A stretch of 64,000 nucleotides of DNA, from assembly GCF_000204055.1 (NCBI RefSeq), contig NW_006768785.1, positions 469,958 through 533,957 of the forward strand, given 5' to 3'. How positions within the stretch are numbered: position 1 is the stretch's first letter; every line of letters begins with the position of its first letter. Shown here piece by piece: positions 11,640-21,221 of the stretch. Below the pieces are notes generated by a model. The model was not told the DNA's origin. It saw only the letters and a program-made list of their open reading frames with translations, and did not search any database. Position numbers and translations under genes: made by a program. Origin of the DNA: Melampsora larici-populina 98AG31 (lineage: Eukaryota; Basidiomycota; Pucciniomycetes; Pucciniales; Melampsoraceae).

Positions 11640-12760
11640 TCCTAGCTGTCCTACACAAACCAACCTCCTCATTCACTCATACCGCTAGTCCGTAACCCAT
11701 ACCAAAAAAGAAAAATAAGAAGAGATCATGCTGTAGTAGTAACCATTTTATATGTAATTTCATTGTAATTTTTGTTGCCGCTTTGCTTGAATTGTTGATA
11801 ATGCACAGCCTCTCCCCAAACCCCCTACTACAGTCTTATGTTGTTGTAATTTAAAATGATTTGATTTGCTAAACTTGTTTTGATGTAATATGTAACACTA
11901 ATATTCTATTACCGGCCAACTATTCCACCATCCTCAACTACCAATCCCGTCCCCGTAGAAAAGAAAAAAGAAAAGAAGAAAAAAGAGAAACATATCCAGA
12001 GTTTGAATCCTACTATTCGTAATTGTTTTTCATTATACTTTGACGTTTGAATATTCATTATTTAAATTTTGTTTTTATGTAATTGTTGATTTATCCTTCA
12101 TGTGATTGTTTGATTTGATTTAATTTGATTTTTACTTGATTGGTTTGACCATTCATTCCTGCCTGCTTGCCACCAACCTTGTCCACCTATACCCATCCGC
12201 CGTGATAACAAAAGAAAAGAAGAGAAAAAAAGAAATTGATAAAGTGATAATTTGAATGTAAGTAAATTTGTAATTTTAAACAAGAAAATAAGAGATGAAA
12301 GAGAAAAAAGAAAATAAAGAAAATAAAGAAAAGGCTTTATAGCAGTAATCCATTAATGTTGTTTTATTTATTATTTTTAGTTGACTGATTGTTGAATTTA
12401 TTTTTGTAACTTATACCTATCCCGTGCCCCCTGCTATTAAATTGATAATTTGAAGTAAATATAAAAAAAGAAAAAGAGAAGAAAGAAAGAAAGAAAATTG
12501 ATTTTAAGTAGTATTGCAAATTCAGCTTGATTGATTGAATGTTGAATTTTGATTTGATGATTGTTGCGCCCGCCCGGTACCCACTACTTATTTTGATTTA
12601 TGATTAATATAATAACTATCCATTCCTGCCATCATCCACCATCCTCGTTATCATATCCTACACCGCCAAGATAAAAAATAAAGAATAAAGAAACTGATAA
12701 CAAACTAAAAAGAAAAACCTTGAAACTGAAAAAACAAAACTTTGAAAAAACTGAAGAAAT
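11640..12760. repeat. Degenerate ~250-bp tandem array with purine tracts
   Basis: Purine-rich runs of the AAAAGAAAAGAAGA type begin near 11703, 11957, 12208, 12463 and 12673. Most are preceded by a C-rich segment resembling CCACCATCCTC...CATACC and followed by T/A-rich text with TTGATTTGA motifs. Spacing is close to 250 bp apart from the last unit. The rest of 11070-12917 is AT-rich with no gene. Confidence 0.6.
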
Positions 12761-12917
12761 AATGAAATTGAGATTGAGATAACTGATTTTAAAATTGAGA
12801 GCTAAATTTATTCTTTATACACCACCAAGTCCCCATATTAACTACTAGTTGGTGATAGACATCCAAGGTTACTTGGATTTTCTATATACTGAATGCCCAT
12901 TGATTCACCAACACTCA

Positions 12918-15900
12918 TTATAATTCTGAATACCTTTCACCGGAAAATTCCTCCACATACTCCGGAACCACACCACTATCTTCTACTTGAGCCTCCCGCT
13001 CTAATCTTGCTAGCTGTACTTCCACCAATGTTGTCCTCTTTTCCCCTAAATTCAATTCACGTTCCCAATCACCTTCATCCGGTTGGCATATAGTAAACCT
13101 AGTCCAAATTCCCCTCTCATCCCGTAATGTCAACCTTTCACCAATAGCCTTCCCAAACTCAATTCCTGCTCTGAAGTCCATAAGAAAAGGACGTCCCAGT
13201 AATATTGGACATTTACTGTCCTTGGCAATCCAAAAGTGAGCCACACCCTGCACTCTAGTCCCTACTACCACTTCTATAGCCTCCCCAATCCCAACTAACT
13301 CTGTCCTTTGTCCTCCAATGCCTCTAACTCCTGACCTAATAGACACCAATCCTGTCAACCCTAACTCCTCCGCTACTGATTCCGGAAGGATGTTGATTTG
13401 GGATCCAGAATCAACCAAGGCCTTAACCCTTTTCTTCTTCCCGCCAAGCATAATGTCCAAATATCCTAAAGGACAAGAGTAGAGTACATCCTCCCCATCA
13501 TCTTCACTCTCTGAACTAGACTCTTCTTCGTCTAATCCACCAGTAGCTGCTCTTAATGGCTTGATGATCCTAGGAATAACAACCCGCCGCTTAGAAACCT
13601 GCTTCTTGACGTGCTCCGCCAACGCTGGTGAGATAGCACACAGTTCCCCAACCTCTGCCTCTATCTTGGTCTTCATTATTTTTGTCACCACATTATCCAT
13701 CACCCCCTCATAACCTTTCTCCACTGGTCTTTCAAATCTTCCCTTGACTATATCCTTCTTCTGAATCTTTGGTGCTACTACCGTTGGCCTCTTCCTTTCT
13801 TTTAATTCCGCCAACGGGATATCTTCACTACTATCATCATCTCCAGCCAACTCCATAAGTTGATCTTCTTGATCTTCATTGTCCTTTGACATTGTGACCT
13901 TCTTCTTCTTTGGCGCCTCCGCCGGTTCCGCTCTACCTCTACATCTTTTCACTTCTACATCATAAACCTTAGTCCCCGCTCCCGCCATTGCAGCCTTAAA
14001 TCCTTTACTCGTAAGTCCAGGAGCCTTCCATTCCTCCAGTATGCCACAGCTTGCCCTAAGTTCCTGAATTTGAGATCCACCAGACTCATCTTTAGTCAAT
14101 ATCCCGGTAACAACAGTCTTCTCAGGTACTACTACAGCCTTAGCTGTTTCCGCCGGAGGTGCACTTTGGCTTGGTGCCCCCTTTGCTGCAATCTTTGCTT
14201 GCTCCATTTGCAAGGAATAATCTGCAACTACTGCCCTAATAGGTCTACTACTGTCCCACCGAATTACCGCGCCATTAGACAGTATATAGGTATTGTTATG
14301 CTTGGTAACATATCCATCATTTATGTCCTGTTGCTTATCTGGGCACCTGTTATGGCCATGTCCTTCTCTTGCACAGTAGTAACACATCAATGGACCATCT
14401 CGAAAGTTTGACTGTTGGAACTCTCCTCTGGGAGGCCCATTGTTGGGAGGTGGTACCGCTGGTCCGCTGGCTGGCTGCTGGTTACCATTGTTGCCTTGGC
14501 ACTGGCCAGCTGAAGTATTCCATTGGGAACTTGAGTTGTAACCTCCTCTACCTTGATTCCCACCATATCCACCCCTATTTCCGCCATATCCTCCTCTTCC
14601 TCTATTCATTCCAAAGTTCACATACCGCCCGCCAGTTTGATTGTTAGGTCTGGAAGCATTGTTGTTGAACTGGCCTCCTTGCTGACCTCCCCGGAAATAA
14701 GTTGAAGAATTAAACTGAGGTTCGGGTCCTCCTCTGTTTTGAGCCGGCGGACCAAAGTTGTTCTGTTGTCCAGAATACAAACTATTCCGGAACCCGCCGT
14801 GGACTTGACTGTTTGGGTTGGCAGCCATAGGTCGACTCATCCCTTGCCCAATCCATGCCGCAAACTGACAAACCAACTCGCTGATGGTAGCCTTGTCTGA
14901 CACCTTGCCTCCAATCTTCTTGTTCAAACCTTCCATCTTCAATCCTCTTCTCTCCTTATCTTTCTGTACCACCTTCTCCTTGAGTTCCTCATCCCTCTTA
15001 GTCTCCACCTCCTTCTTTCCTCTTAGCTCTTCAAATACCAATTCGACCTCCTCTTGTAACACCGTATGAACTGTCTTCTTAAGTACTCTCCACCCTGGCA
15101 GCCGGTGCCTTCCGTCCCTTGTCTTTCTCAAATCCCCATCACTCCTTAACTTCTCCTTGATCTTCTTCTGCATACTGTCCGAGAATGCTCTGTAGTAGTA
15201 GTTACATATCTCGTCCTCGGAGTCAATGTAATCGGACTTCTTGAGATAGACTAGGATACTATCAAATTTATGCCTGAACCCTTCAAACTCTAACTTTGAG
15301 TCAATTCCTCCATTACTTTCAGAATCCAAGGCTAGCTCCTTCAAATCCTCCACAGTGTACTTAGGCGCCTCTCGGATTGACACATACCGGTCCTTCATTT
15401 CCATCTTCAACAACTTCCAATCCCATTCTCCTTCTCCCCAACCTTTAAGTTGCTTAATTTCCTCCTTTAAATCCTTCCCATTCACAAATGCACAGACTTG
15501 CATTGCCATGTCTACACCGCTTGCTCCATCAACCTGTGCCGCGACCTCAAAGTCCCGTAAGAACTTCTTGACATCATCGCCACGATTGAACCTTAGTTCT
15601 GAATCTTGGGGTTCAATCTTAACCACTTTCTTCTTCCCCTTCTTCCCCTTCTTGCTCTTCTTCCTCGGCTTGATGTCCACTTCACTCTCATCCCCCGAGC
15701 TTGAACTCTCCTCACTACCGCTATCCGAGCTTGAACCGCCTCTGCTTCCGCAATACTTCTTCCTTCCTTTCCCCTTACTTTCCTTCCTTGGCTTCTCTCT
15801 TACTTCCTCCTTCAATTTCTTCAACACCTTCTTCATGTGTTCTGCTTGTAGCTGCGCCTCCATCAAATATTCCTCCGCCTCCTGAATTGAGATTTCCTCC

Positions 15901-16133
15901 TCTGTCAGCCTTCCGTCTTCATACTCCATTGGAAACTCCTCTTTCAATGTTTCCCCCACACCTCTTGTAGTGACTTCATCCCCTGATTCATCCTCTACTT
16001 CTTTCTTCTCCCTGTATAACCCCTTCTCCCCTCCTTTAGACCCTTCTTGAACTACACTACTACCGCCTTTACTCCCCGCTACCTCCAAAGGATGTGAAAC
16101 CGTCCCTTGACCAAGATTGATTTGAGATGACAT
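12918..16133 (-). CDS. Gag-aspartic protease polyprotein of the LTR element
   Basis: Intact 1,071-aa ORF starting at the ATG at 16133, about 170 bp downstream of the PBS. An acidic and Lys-rich N-terminus (residues 1-190; S/E tracts and KKSKKGKKGKK) precedes a Gag capsid-like region (about 195-400). A Gly/Asn/Arg/Gln-rich segment (about 440-590) follows, then a CX2CX4HX4C zinc knuckle (CYYCAREGHGHNRC) near 595. A retroviral-type aspartic protease lies near 905-1000, with active site LVDSGSQINILP and the downstream ILLGRPFL. The protein ends about 70 residues later without RT, which is unusual: gypsy pol normally continues. It should form virus-like particles and process itself, with replication enzymes supplied in trans. 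The lack of stops in a 3.2-kb ORF suggests selection or recent insertion. Confidence 0.93.
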   Translation of the reverse strand: MSSQINLGQGTVSHPLEVAGSKGGSSVVQEGSKGGEKGLYREKKEVEDESGDEVTTRGVGETLKEEFPMEYEDGRLTEEEISIQEAEEYLMEAQLQAEHMKKVLKKLKEEVREKPRKESKGKGRKKYCGSRGGSSSDSGSEESSSSGDESEVDIKPRKKSKKGKKGKKKVVKIEPQDSELRFNRGDDVKKFLRDFEVAAQVDGASGVDMAMQVCAFVNGKDLKEEIKQLKGWGEGEWDWKLLKMEMKDRYVSIREAPKYTVEDLKELALDSESNGGIDSKLEFEGFRHKFDSILVYLKKSDYIDSEDEICNYYYRAFSDSMQKKIKEKLRSDGDLRKTRDGRHRLPGWRVLKKTVHTVLQEEVELVFEELRGKKEVETKRDEELKEKVVQKDKERRGLKMEGLNKKIGGKVSDKATISELVCQFAAWIGQGMSRPMAANPNSQVHGGFRNSLYSGQQNNFGPPAQNRGGPEPQFNSSTYFRGGQQGGQFNNNASRPNNQTGGRYVNFGMNRGRGGYGGNRGGYGGNQGRGGYNSSSQWNTSAGQCQGNNGNQQPASGPAVPPPNNGPPRGEFQQSNFRDGPLMCYYCAREGHGHNRCPDKQQDINDGYVTKHNNTYILSNGAVIRWDSSRPIRAVVADYSLQMEQAKIAAKGAPSQSAPPAETAKAVVVPEKTVVTGILTKDESGGSQIQELRASCGILEEWKAPGLTSKGFKAAMAGAGTKVYDVEVKRCRGRAEPAEAPKKKKVTMSKDNEDQEDQLMELAGDDDSSEDIPLAELKERKRPTVVAPKIQKKDIVKGRFERPVEKGYEGVMDNVVTKIMKTKIEAEVGELCAISPALAEHVKKQVSKRRVVIPRIIKPLRAATGGLDEEESSSESEDDGEDVLYSCPLGYLDIMLGGKKKRVKALVDSGSQINILPESVAEELGLTGLVSIRSGVRGIGGQRTELVGIGEAIEVVVGTRVQGVAHFWIAKDSKCPILLGRPFLMDFRAGIEFGKAIGERLTLRDERGIWTRFTICQPDEGDWERELNLGEKRTTLVEVQLARLEREAQVEDSGVVPEYVEEFSGERYSEL

Positions 16134-16302
16134 GTTGAGATTTGAGAAATATATGAATTGCGAAGATGTAGTGACGAGAAATAATTATTGAATTGAATTT
16201 GATGATTTGATGAATTGAGAAAAAAAGTTGACCGGTTGAGATGTCGAGAAACGATGTTTGACGGATGAGCACCTGCGAAGCCGGAAAAGGCTGTTTTGAA
16301 TC

Positions 16303-16320
16303 GCCCCAGTGGAGTCACCA
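16303..16320 (-). other. Primer-binding site of the LTR element
   Basis: Two bases after the 5' LTR end (TACA) the minus strand reads TGGTGACTCCACTGGGGC. It begins TGG, complementary to a tRNA 3' CCA end. The tRNA identity is not assigned. Confidence 0.75.
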
Positions 16321-16322
16321 GA

Positions 16323-18126
16323 TGTAGAACTCCTACAATGTAGAACTCCTACGCAGTGTGGCGTAGGCTGAGCCAGAGAAGGTAAGAATCACGCCTAGAA
16401 GGACGAATGAAACTACAATGCCGAGAGGCTGCCTTCAACCTGAAAAAATTCTACAAAAAATATTACGTGAGACGAATTTTTTACAACCCCGCCGTTACAA
16501 GTTTTCTTGTAAACCTAGTTCACGCAGTACAAGGATTTTCAAGCTCCAAACCCTATTTATCCTCCCACAATTGAGCCACACACACAACGTAAAAAAAACA
16601 AATTTAAAAAAACCACAATTTGGCTGCAATTGACCCAGGGCAGTCCTTTTGGCCCTGATCTGGCCCTGACTCGAGTAGACAGTTCTCAAAATAAATAAAT
16701 AAATAAAAAAAACAACCCTTCCTCCTCAACTTCAACAATGACCACACTTTCAACGCTTCTTGATAACCTTTTCTTTAAAGTAAGTCCTTTACTTTTCTAA
16801 TCTTTGATCTTTAAACTAAGAACTAACACAAAAGAAAAAAACCTTCTCTTTGCTTTTATGCTAATTAGATAACTCAAGACTTATCACTTTCAGATTGAAC
16901 ACCAGACACTTTAACACTTTTAAATCACACACACAAAACACAACTTGATTGATCCAACACGATCTCCACACAATGATTCCCTTCCTTCAACACCGACAAC
17001 ACCCCCCTTTTATACCTTCCAACCTCTCCAAACCACAACTTAGCCTCAAGACTTTCCTTCTCTTCGCTCCGACCGATTCCGACCGATCTCTTGGCTTATT
17101 CCCACACTAAGGATCTTATCTCAACTCGATTCTTTCCTCTTTCTCATGGTATGTTTGTTTCCTTCTGCTTTCTTTTCTCATTCTATCTTTCTTTTCTACT
17201 ACTGATGACATCATTTGTCTCTTCTTCTCATGGTATGTTGTTCCAAATGCTATCTTTTCTCATTCTATCTTTCTTTTCTACTACTGATGACATCATTTGT
17301 CTCTTCTTCCTTCTATCTAGGTTATCACTCCCTTCTTTCCCACACTAACTCCTTCCATTCAACTGCATCATCATTTCGATTTCGATTTTTTTAATTTGAT
17401 CTCTTTTCAATGGATCTTGTGTTTCAATCTCTGACGAAATAACAACTAATAAGTTCTAATTCATTTTTCTTTCTCCTTCCAACTGTTTTACATAATACTA
17501 ATTGATGTTTTTATTTATGGATTGATTCAATTGTTTTTTTTTTCTTGGCCTTCTAGAACCTCCTAGATTGATTAATAGGTTTTTTTTTCAATTTGATTCT
17601 GTACCTCTGATTGATATCTTTCCAGTGAAATGTTCCATTGTAAGTAACTCATGTTTCCTGTTTTGTGTTTCTTCTTCTAGTTCTTGTTGATTTCATAGTA
17701 ACTAAAAAATACTTTTGTTTTCACTTCTATCCCATTTCTAGATTAAATCTTTCTTTCATTGTCCTTTTGTTTTTATTTTCTTGGTGGTTTGTTTTAAGCT
17801 GGATCAAATGGGTTGAGTAACACTTTAATTTGTATTTTGATTTGATGTTTTCTCCTTTTTCATAATCTATAAATTGTTTTCAGATTTCTTGACTTGAGTA
17901 AAATAAACTGAAGTAAATTAATATGTGTATATAAAAATGATCTAAAAGAAAATGCAAAAAAAAACTGTGCTTATAACATAATGATCTCAAAATTAAGATA
18001 TATAAAAGAAATAAACTTTGAGTTTGAAGATGGTCTTCTTAAATAAAATGAAATTTGAATTTTGAATTTTGAAGGGAATTGAGGTGTTTATAAGATCTGT
18101 AACATAGATATTTTTTGCTTTCCACA
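16323..18126 (-). repeat. 5' LTR (1,804 bp)
   Basis: Shares both ends with 7665-9225 and is longer through indels. These include a small duplication of TGTAGAACTCCTACA at its first bases and a tandem duplication of about 80 bp at 17150-17310 (each copy containing CTACTGATGACATCATTTG). TATAAAAGGGG is at 17004-17014 on the minus strand. It ends TTTTGCTTTCCACA next to the GCGG target copy. Confidence 0.92.
17004..17014 (-). promoter_or_regulatory. TATA box of the 5' LTR promoter
   Basis: TATAAAAGGGG on the minus strand, oriented toward Gag, with about 680 bp of presumed R-U5 before the PBS. Conserved with 8362-8372. Confidence 0.7.
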
Positions 18127-18130
18127 GCGG
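18127..18130. repeat. Target-site duplication GCGG, right copy
   Basis: Pairs with 7661-7664 across the LTR element. Confidence 0.85.
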
Positions 18131-18599
18131 TCTTCCAAATCAGTCTCATAGCCGAAAGAGAAGCAATGAATGCCCCAGCGTTTGAATTCCATTTCAACTT
18201 GCAAAAAGTGGTTGGTGAGCATGTGGGGACCGGATTTAACAAAGTTGGTGACCAAGATTCTTGGGTCGGAAGTATCAGCAGGGAGGTCTGCTCCAGCAGG
18301 AAAGCAATCGAGCAGAGCCTCTTTCTCGAGCATTGATAAAGAGGGCGGGATGAGCAAGAATTTTGAATCCCGACACATCAACATGCGCATGTGTCCGCGT
18401 ACAAGAGACTAATAGAGAAGACACAAAAGAAGAAGTCTGAATGTATTGACTTGAGATAGAAATATGTAGAACCTACATGGACATGAGCCATTTTGAACTT
18501 TGATAAAGTGCCGAGTGCCTCATTTTGACAAATAGTGTGTGCCCATCTTTTGACACTCTTTGAGTGATTGGCTGATATCTTGTACGGGTTAGAACACAT

Positions 18600-19239
18600 T
18601 GAGACTATATTTTTTATGAATTTATAGAAAGATAGACTACACAAGTTTTTCAGAATAACTATTTATGCTACTATGTATATAGATGATAAAAAAGAGATGG
18701 AAACTATGATATCAAGCTTTTGAAGCAGAAGAGCCTTTTTCAAGAGCGAAACAAGACCACAATATATACAAGAATTGAACTGGCAGTCAGTCTTCACCTC
18801 GCGCAAGGTAACAGGGCAACTCAAGGTATGTAGGCTGTCTCAACAAGATCTACCAAATGTCTTCATTAGATCCAAAGACAGTTTGCCGCCGTAATGAAAC
18901 TAGGCAGTCAGGCGGGCAACATCCTTCTGATGTCTATGCAACTTTCTTGTAATATATGCCATAGATGTTTAAGTAGGAGTGGTCAAACAAATGTAAACAT
19001 GTGTGCTTGATTCAAAAGTGAATACACGACACATGCATTTGGCCGGTCTTGTTGACTTCTGAGGGATTTCAATGGCGGCTGTTTGCTAAGACAGTGGAGG
19101 TACTCCAAAACCAAGTATCTGAGAGAGACACACATTGTCACAGAGGTTGACAGCAAGAAAAGGCTCAACAAAGGCAATCAGGCCCTCCTGTGCGAAAGGG
19201 TCTCAAGGTCTGAGCCTTTTTACAAAGGCCTGTTGGTTG
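18600..19239. other. No recognisable gene
   Basis: Spacer between the split host gene and the KDZ relic. Some of it may be an upstream exon of the former or the 5' part of the latter. Nothing is supportable. Confidence 0.35.
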
Positions 19240-20677
19240 GGTTTTGAAGACCTGTTATGTTGCTTATATTCATTATTTACAACAAGTGAATGGTGTGTGC
19301 ACGTCTACGTGCTACATGGAGACCAACATGGTGGATGGGCCCATCCGACTCTATGTGACCACGACTTCAATAAACCATGCATCTGCACAGCGAGGCAAAA
19401 GAACATTGTAGAAATTGATGCTATTGACTTTATTGGTGAGCTTGCTGCTTGCCTCATTTTTTCAATTTTCATATGTACATACATTGATTGCTATTGGTCT
19501 CTCGATAGGTCGTACCAAAAAGGTGTTGAATGTGTGCTCATGCACTCCTGATGTGGTCCGCCTTGTTTGACAGGGCTACATGGGAGGTTCACCAAAAAAC
19601 CCTTGAACGGCTTTCTCAATCCGTCTACTGCAATATCCTCACACTTTATGGAAACATTGCTGTGTAGGATTGGCGCCTTTTGTGACAGCTCAAGACAAGT
19701 ATCTTGACGCTTACAACCCTTTACTCTTAGTAAGTGGAACTGACAAGGTTAGCTCTCAGCCACACGCCAGGATTGTATTTTTTAGAGTATTCATGCTGAA
19801 CTACATATGAGCTTTTCAAACTTCCTAGTCTCGTGATTGGCGTATGAGATTCTCTTCTGCTGTTGATGCATTTCGTGAGATGATTTGATTAAAAGACGAG
19901 CTCACCTTGCGAGCTCTGCAATTATCACCAAATGATCAGTTGGCTACGACCGGTCCACCGTGTTTTGGACCAAAAGTGCCTGGTAAACGTCCACTTGAAC
20001 CCAATGTTGTCATATGTTTAGATGGCAATTTCCAGCACCGTTGCCACAAGGCAGCTAGCACTGCATGGAGAGGAGAAACAGGGGTCATGCCTCACCGGTT
20101 CCTACCTTTGGAGACCATCAAGCAGTGGGAAAGTAGGATGGCTGTACACCGTGCGGCGCCAAATGAGTTGATTGTCAGTACTCTCACCAGTGCTCAATTG
20201 GTGCAGATTAATATCCTGATTGTGTCAATTGTGGAATGTATGTACAAACAATAGCATCCTTGCAGTCAACAACATACTTCCGCAGATGATGTACGAGGAC
20301 GTCAGACCTTTGCCGCTTATGACGAGTCTGGTTTGATGGGTATGGCGTGTCGCCATGATCACGTCTTACAGTTTATCAATATAATTCAGAGTGGTGAGAG
20401 GCTAGTACATACAATTTTAACTATATCACGCTTTCAAACCAATCCAGATGTCTGTGAAACTAATATATTTTTATCTAAATGCTTTACAAGGGGCCATTTT
20501 CCAGTTGCTATGCTTGACTGGCTCCCGAAAAGAAGTTAAAATGATACAAAGCTTGCTGTGCTCTATGTCATAGGGTGTAATTTGGAGAAAGGGATTATAA
20601 AAGTAGGCCTTGTATTCACAACATGCTTGATTTATTCATACATTAAGTGATCCTGTCTTTGAAAGAGGAATTTGTTC

Positions 20678-20984
20678 TTGTTGTCTGATTTCATTTCTTA
20701 TTATTAGTGTTCTTGTATCTTCAACCCCCGCCTAACATCAAGAAGCGTTCAACCCTTGAAGATTTGGTGGCATGTGTGTGAACCATTTTGTCTTTGACAA
20801 AAGCATCTGAAGCTTTTGAGAAGGGTCTCAACTTTTCACAATTTGTATCTCATGATCCCAATCTTATACACGCTTTATCTGTTTGTAAATGGAAAGATTA
20901 TTTCCCACAAAACACACCGTGCCAAAGTTGAAAATTGTCTTTGTTGAGCTTTTTTTGAAAATTGGTTACCTACTTCCATTCAAG
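20678..20984 (+). repeat. 307-bp dispersed repeat, copy 2
   Basis: Inverted counterpart of 6170-6476. It occupies the position of the intron that follows the IMK/IIK block in the intact-length KDZ gene, and ends exactly before the exon resumes (CATTCAAG). Confidence 0.85.
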
Positions 20985-21038
20985 GCCGGCCTACTCATGT
21001 TTGGAACTAGTGTATTCCACTCATTTGTACACCAATGG

Positions 21039-21221
21039 CACTGCAAAAATAATGGATTTTTCTGAGGTGAAAAATCATTGGATCTATTTCACAAAATGAT
21101 TAAAAATGCATTAATTCTGCATTATTTCTGCATTTTGCTGCATTAATTCTGCATTATTAATCATTTTGTGCATTAATGTCAATCATTTTTCACCTTGGAA
21201 AAATACATTATTTTTGCAGTG
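21039..21221. mobile_element. 183-bp MITE (CACTG ends, 3-bp duplication TGG)
   Basis: Terminal inverted repeats of about 42 bp start CACTGCAAAAATAATG and end CATTATTTTTGCAGTG. TGG precedes and follows the element. Removing the MITE and one TGG restores the reading HQW-V-CQLQYNP of the KDZ relic without a gap. CACT termini and a 3-bp duplication fit non-autonomous CACTA/EnSpm elements. The inner sequence is also palindromic (AATGATTAAAAATGCATTAA / TTAATCATT). Confidence 0.92.

Larger units (their letters stand above)
7665..18126 (-). mobile_element. Non-autonomous LTR retrotransposon (Gag-protease, no RT/INT, antisense gene)
   Basis: The 10,462-bp element is in minus orientation. It has LTRs at both ends (TG...CA), a PBS after the 5' LTR (16303-16320), a polypurine tract before the 3' LTR (9226-9234) and a 4-bp GCGG target duplication. 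The internal region holds a Gag-protease ORF (12918-16133), a degenerate tandem array (about 11640-12760) and a plus-strand spliced gene (9829-10972) antisense to the element. No reverse transcriptase, RNase H or integrase motif is found in any frame, so it must depend on enzymes from another element. The CCHC knuckle and DSG protease fit Ty3/gypsy ancestry. The layout resembles TR-GAG elements and large plant Tat/Ogre elements with extra antisense ORFs. The element class is secure; the classification as non-autonomous is well supported. Confidence 0.92.
6521..18599 (-). pseudogene. Unknown host-like gene split by an LTR retrotransposon
   Basis: Function unrecognised. Proposed exons on the minus strand are 18599-18477 (41 codons from ATG; donor GTAGGT) and 18408 onward (acceptor ATTAG). 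The second exon runs open to 18127, is interrupted by the element at 18126-7665, and resumes in the same frame at 7660 down to the stop at 6521. If the insert and one GCGG target copy are disregarded, the frame is uninterrupted, about 514 aa. The C-terminal third is polar and ends in a predicted coiled coil (about 6560-6760; TLKAEMQKSISAF, heptad-like). The middle is hydrophobic and His/Cys-containing. A start further upstream cannot be excluded. The lack of other disabling changes suggests it was functional until the insertion. It may be a lineage-specific rust family or a gene of a larger unidentified element. Confidence 0.7.

Noticed and set aside
12918..16133. Plus-strand ORFs opposite Gag (for example 15355-15885, 176 aa)
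   Set aside because: Ser/Leu-rich shadows of the Gag-protease frame; no independent motif, start context or splice signals.
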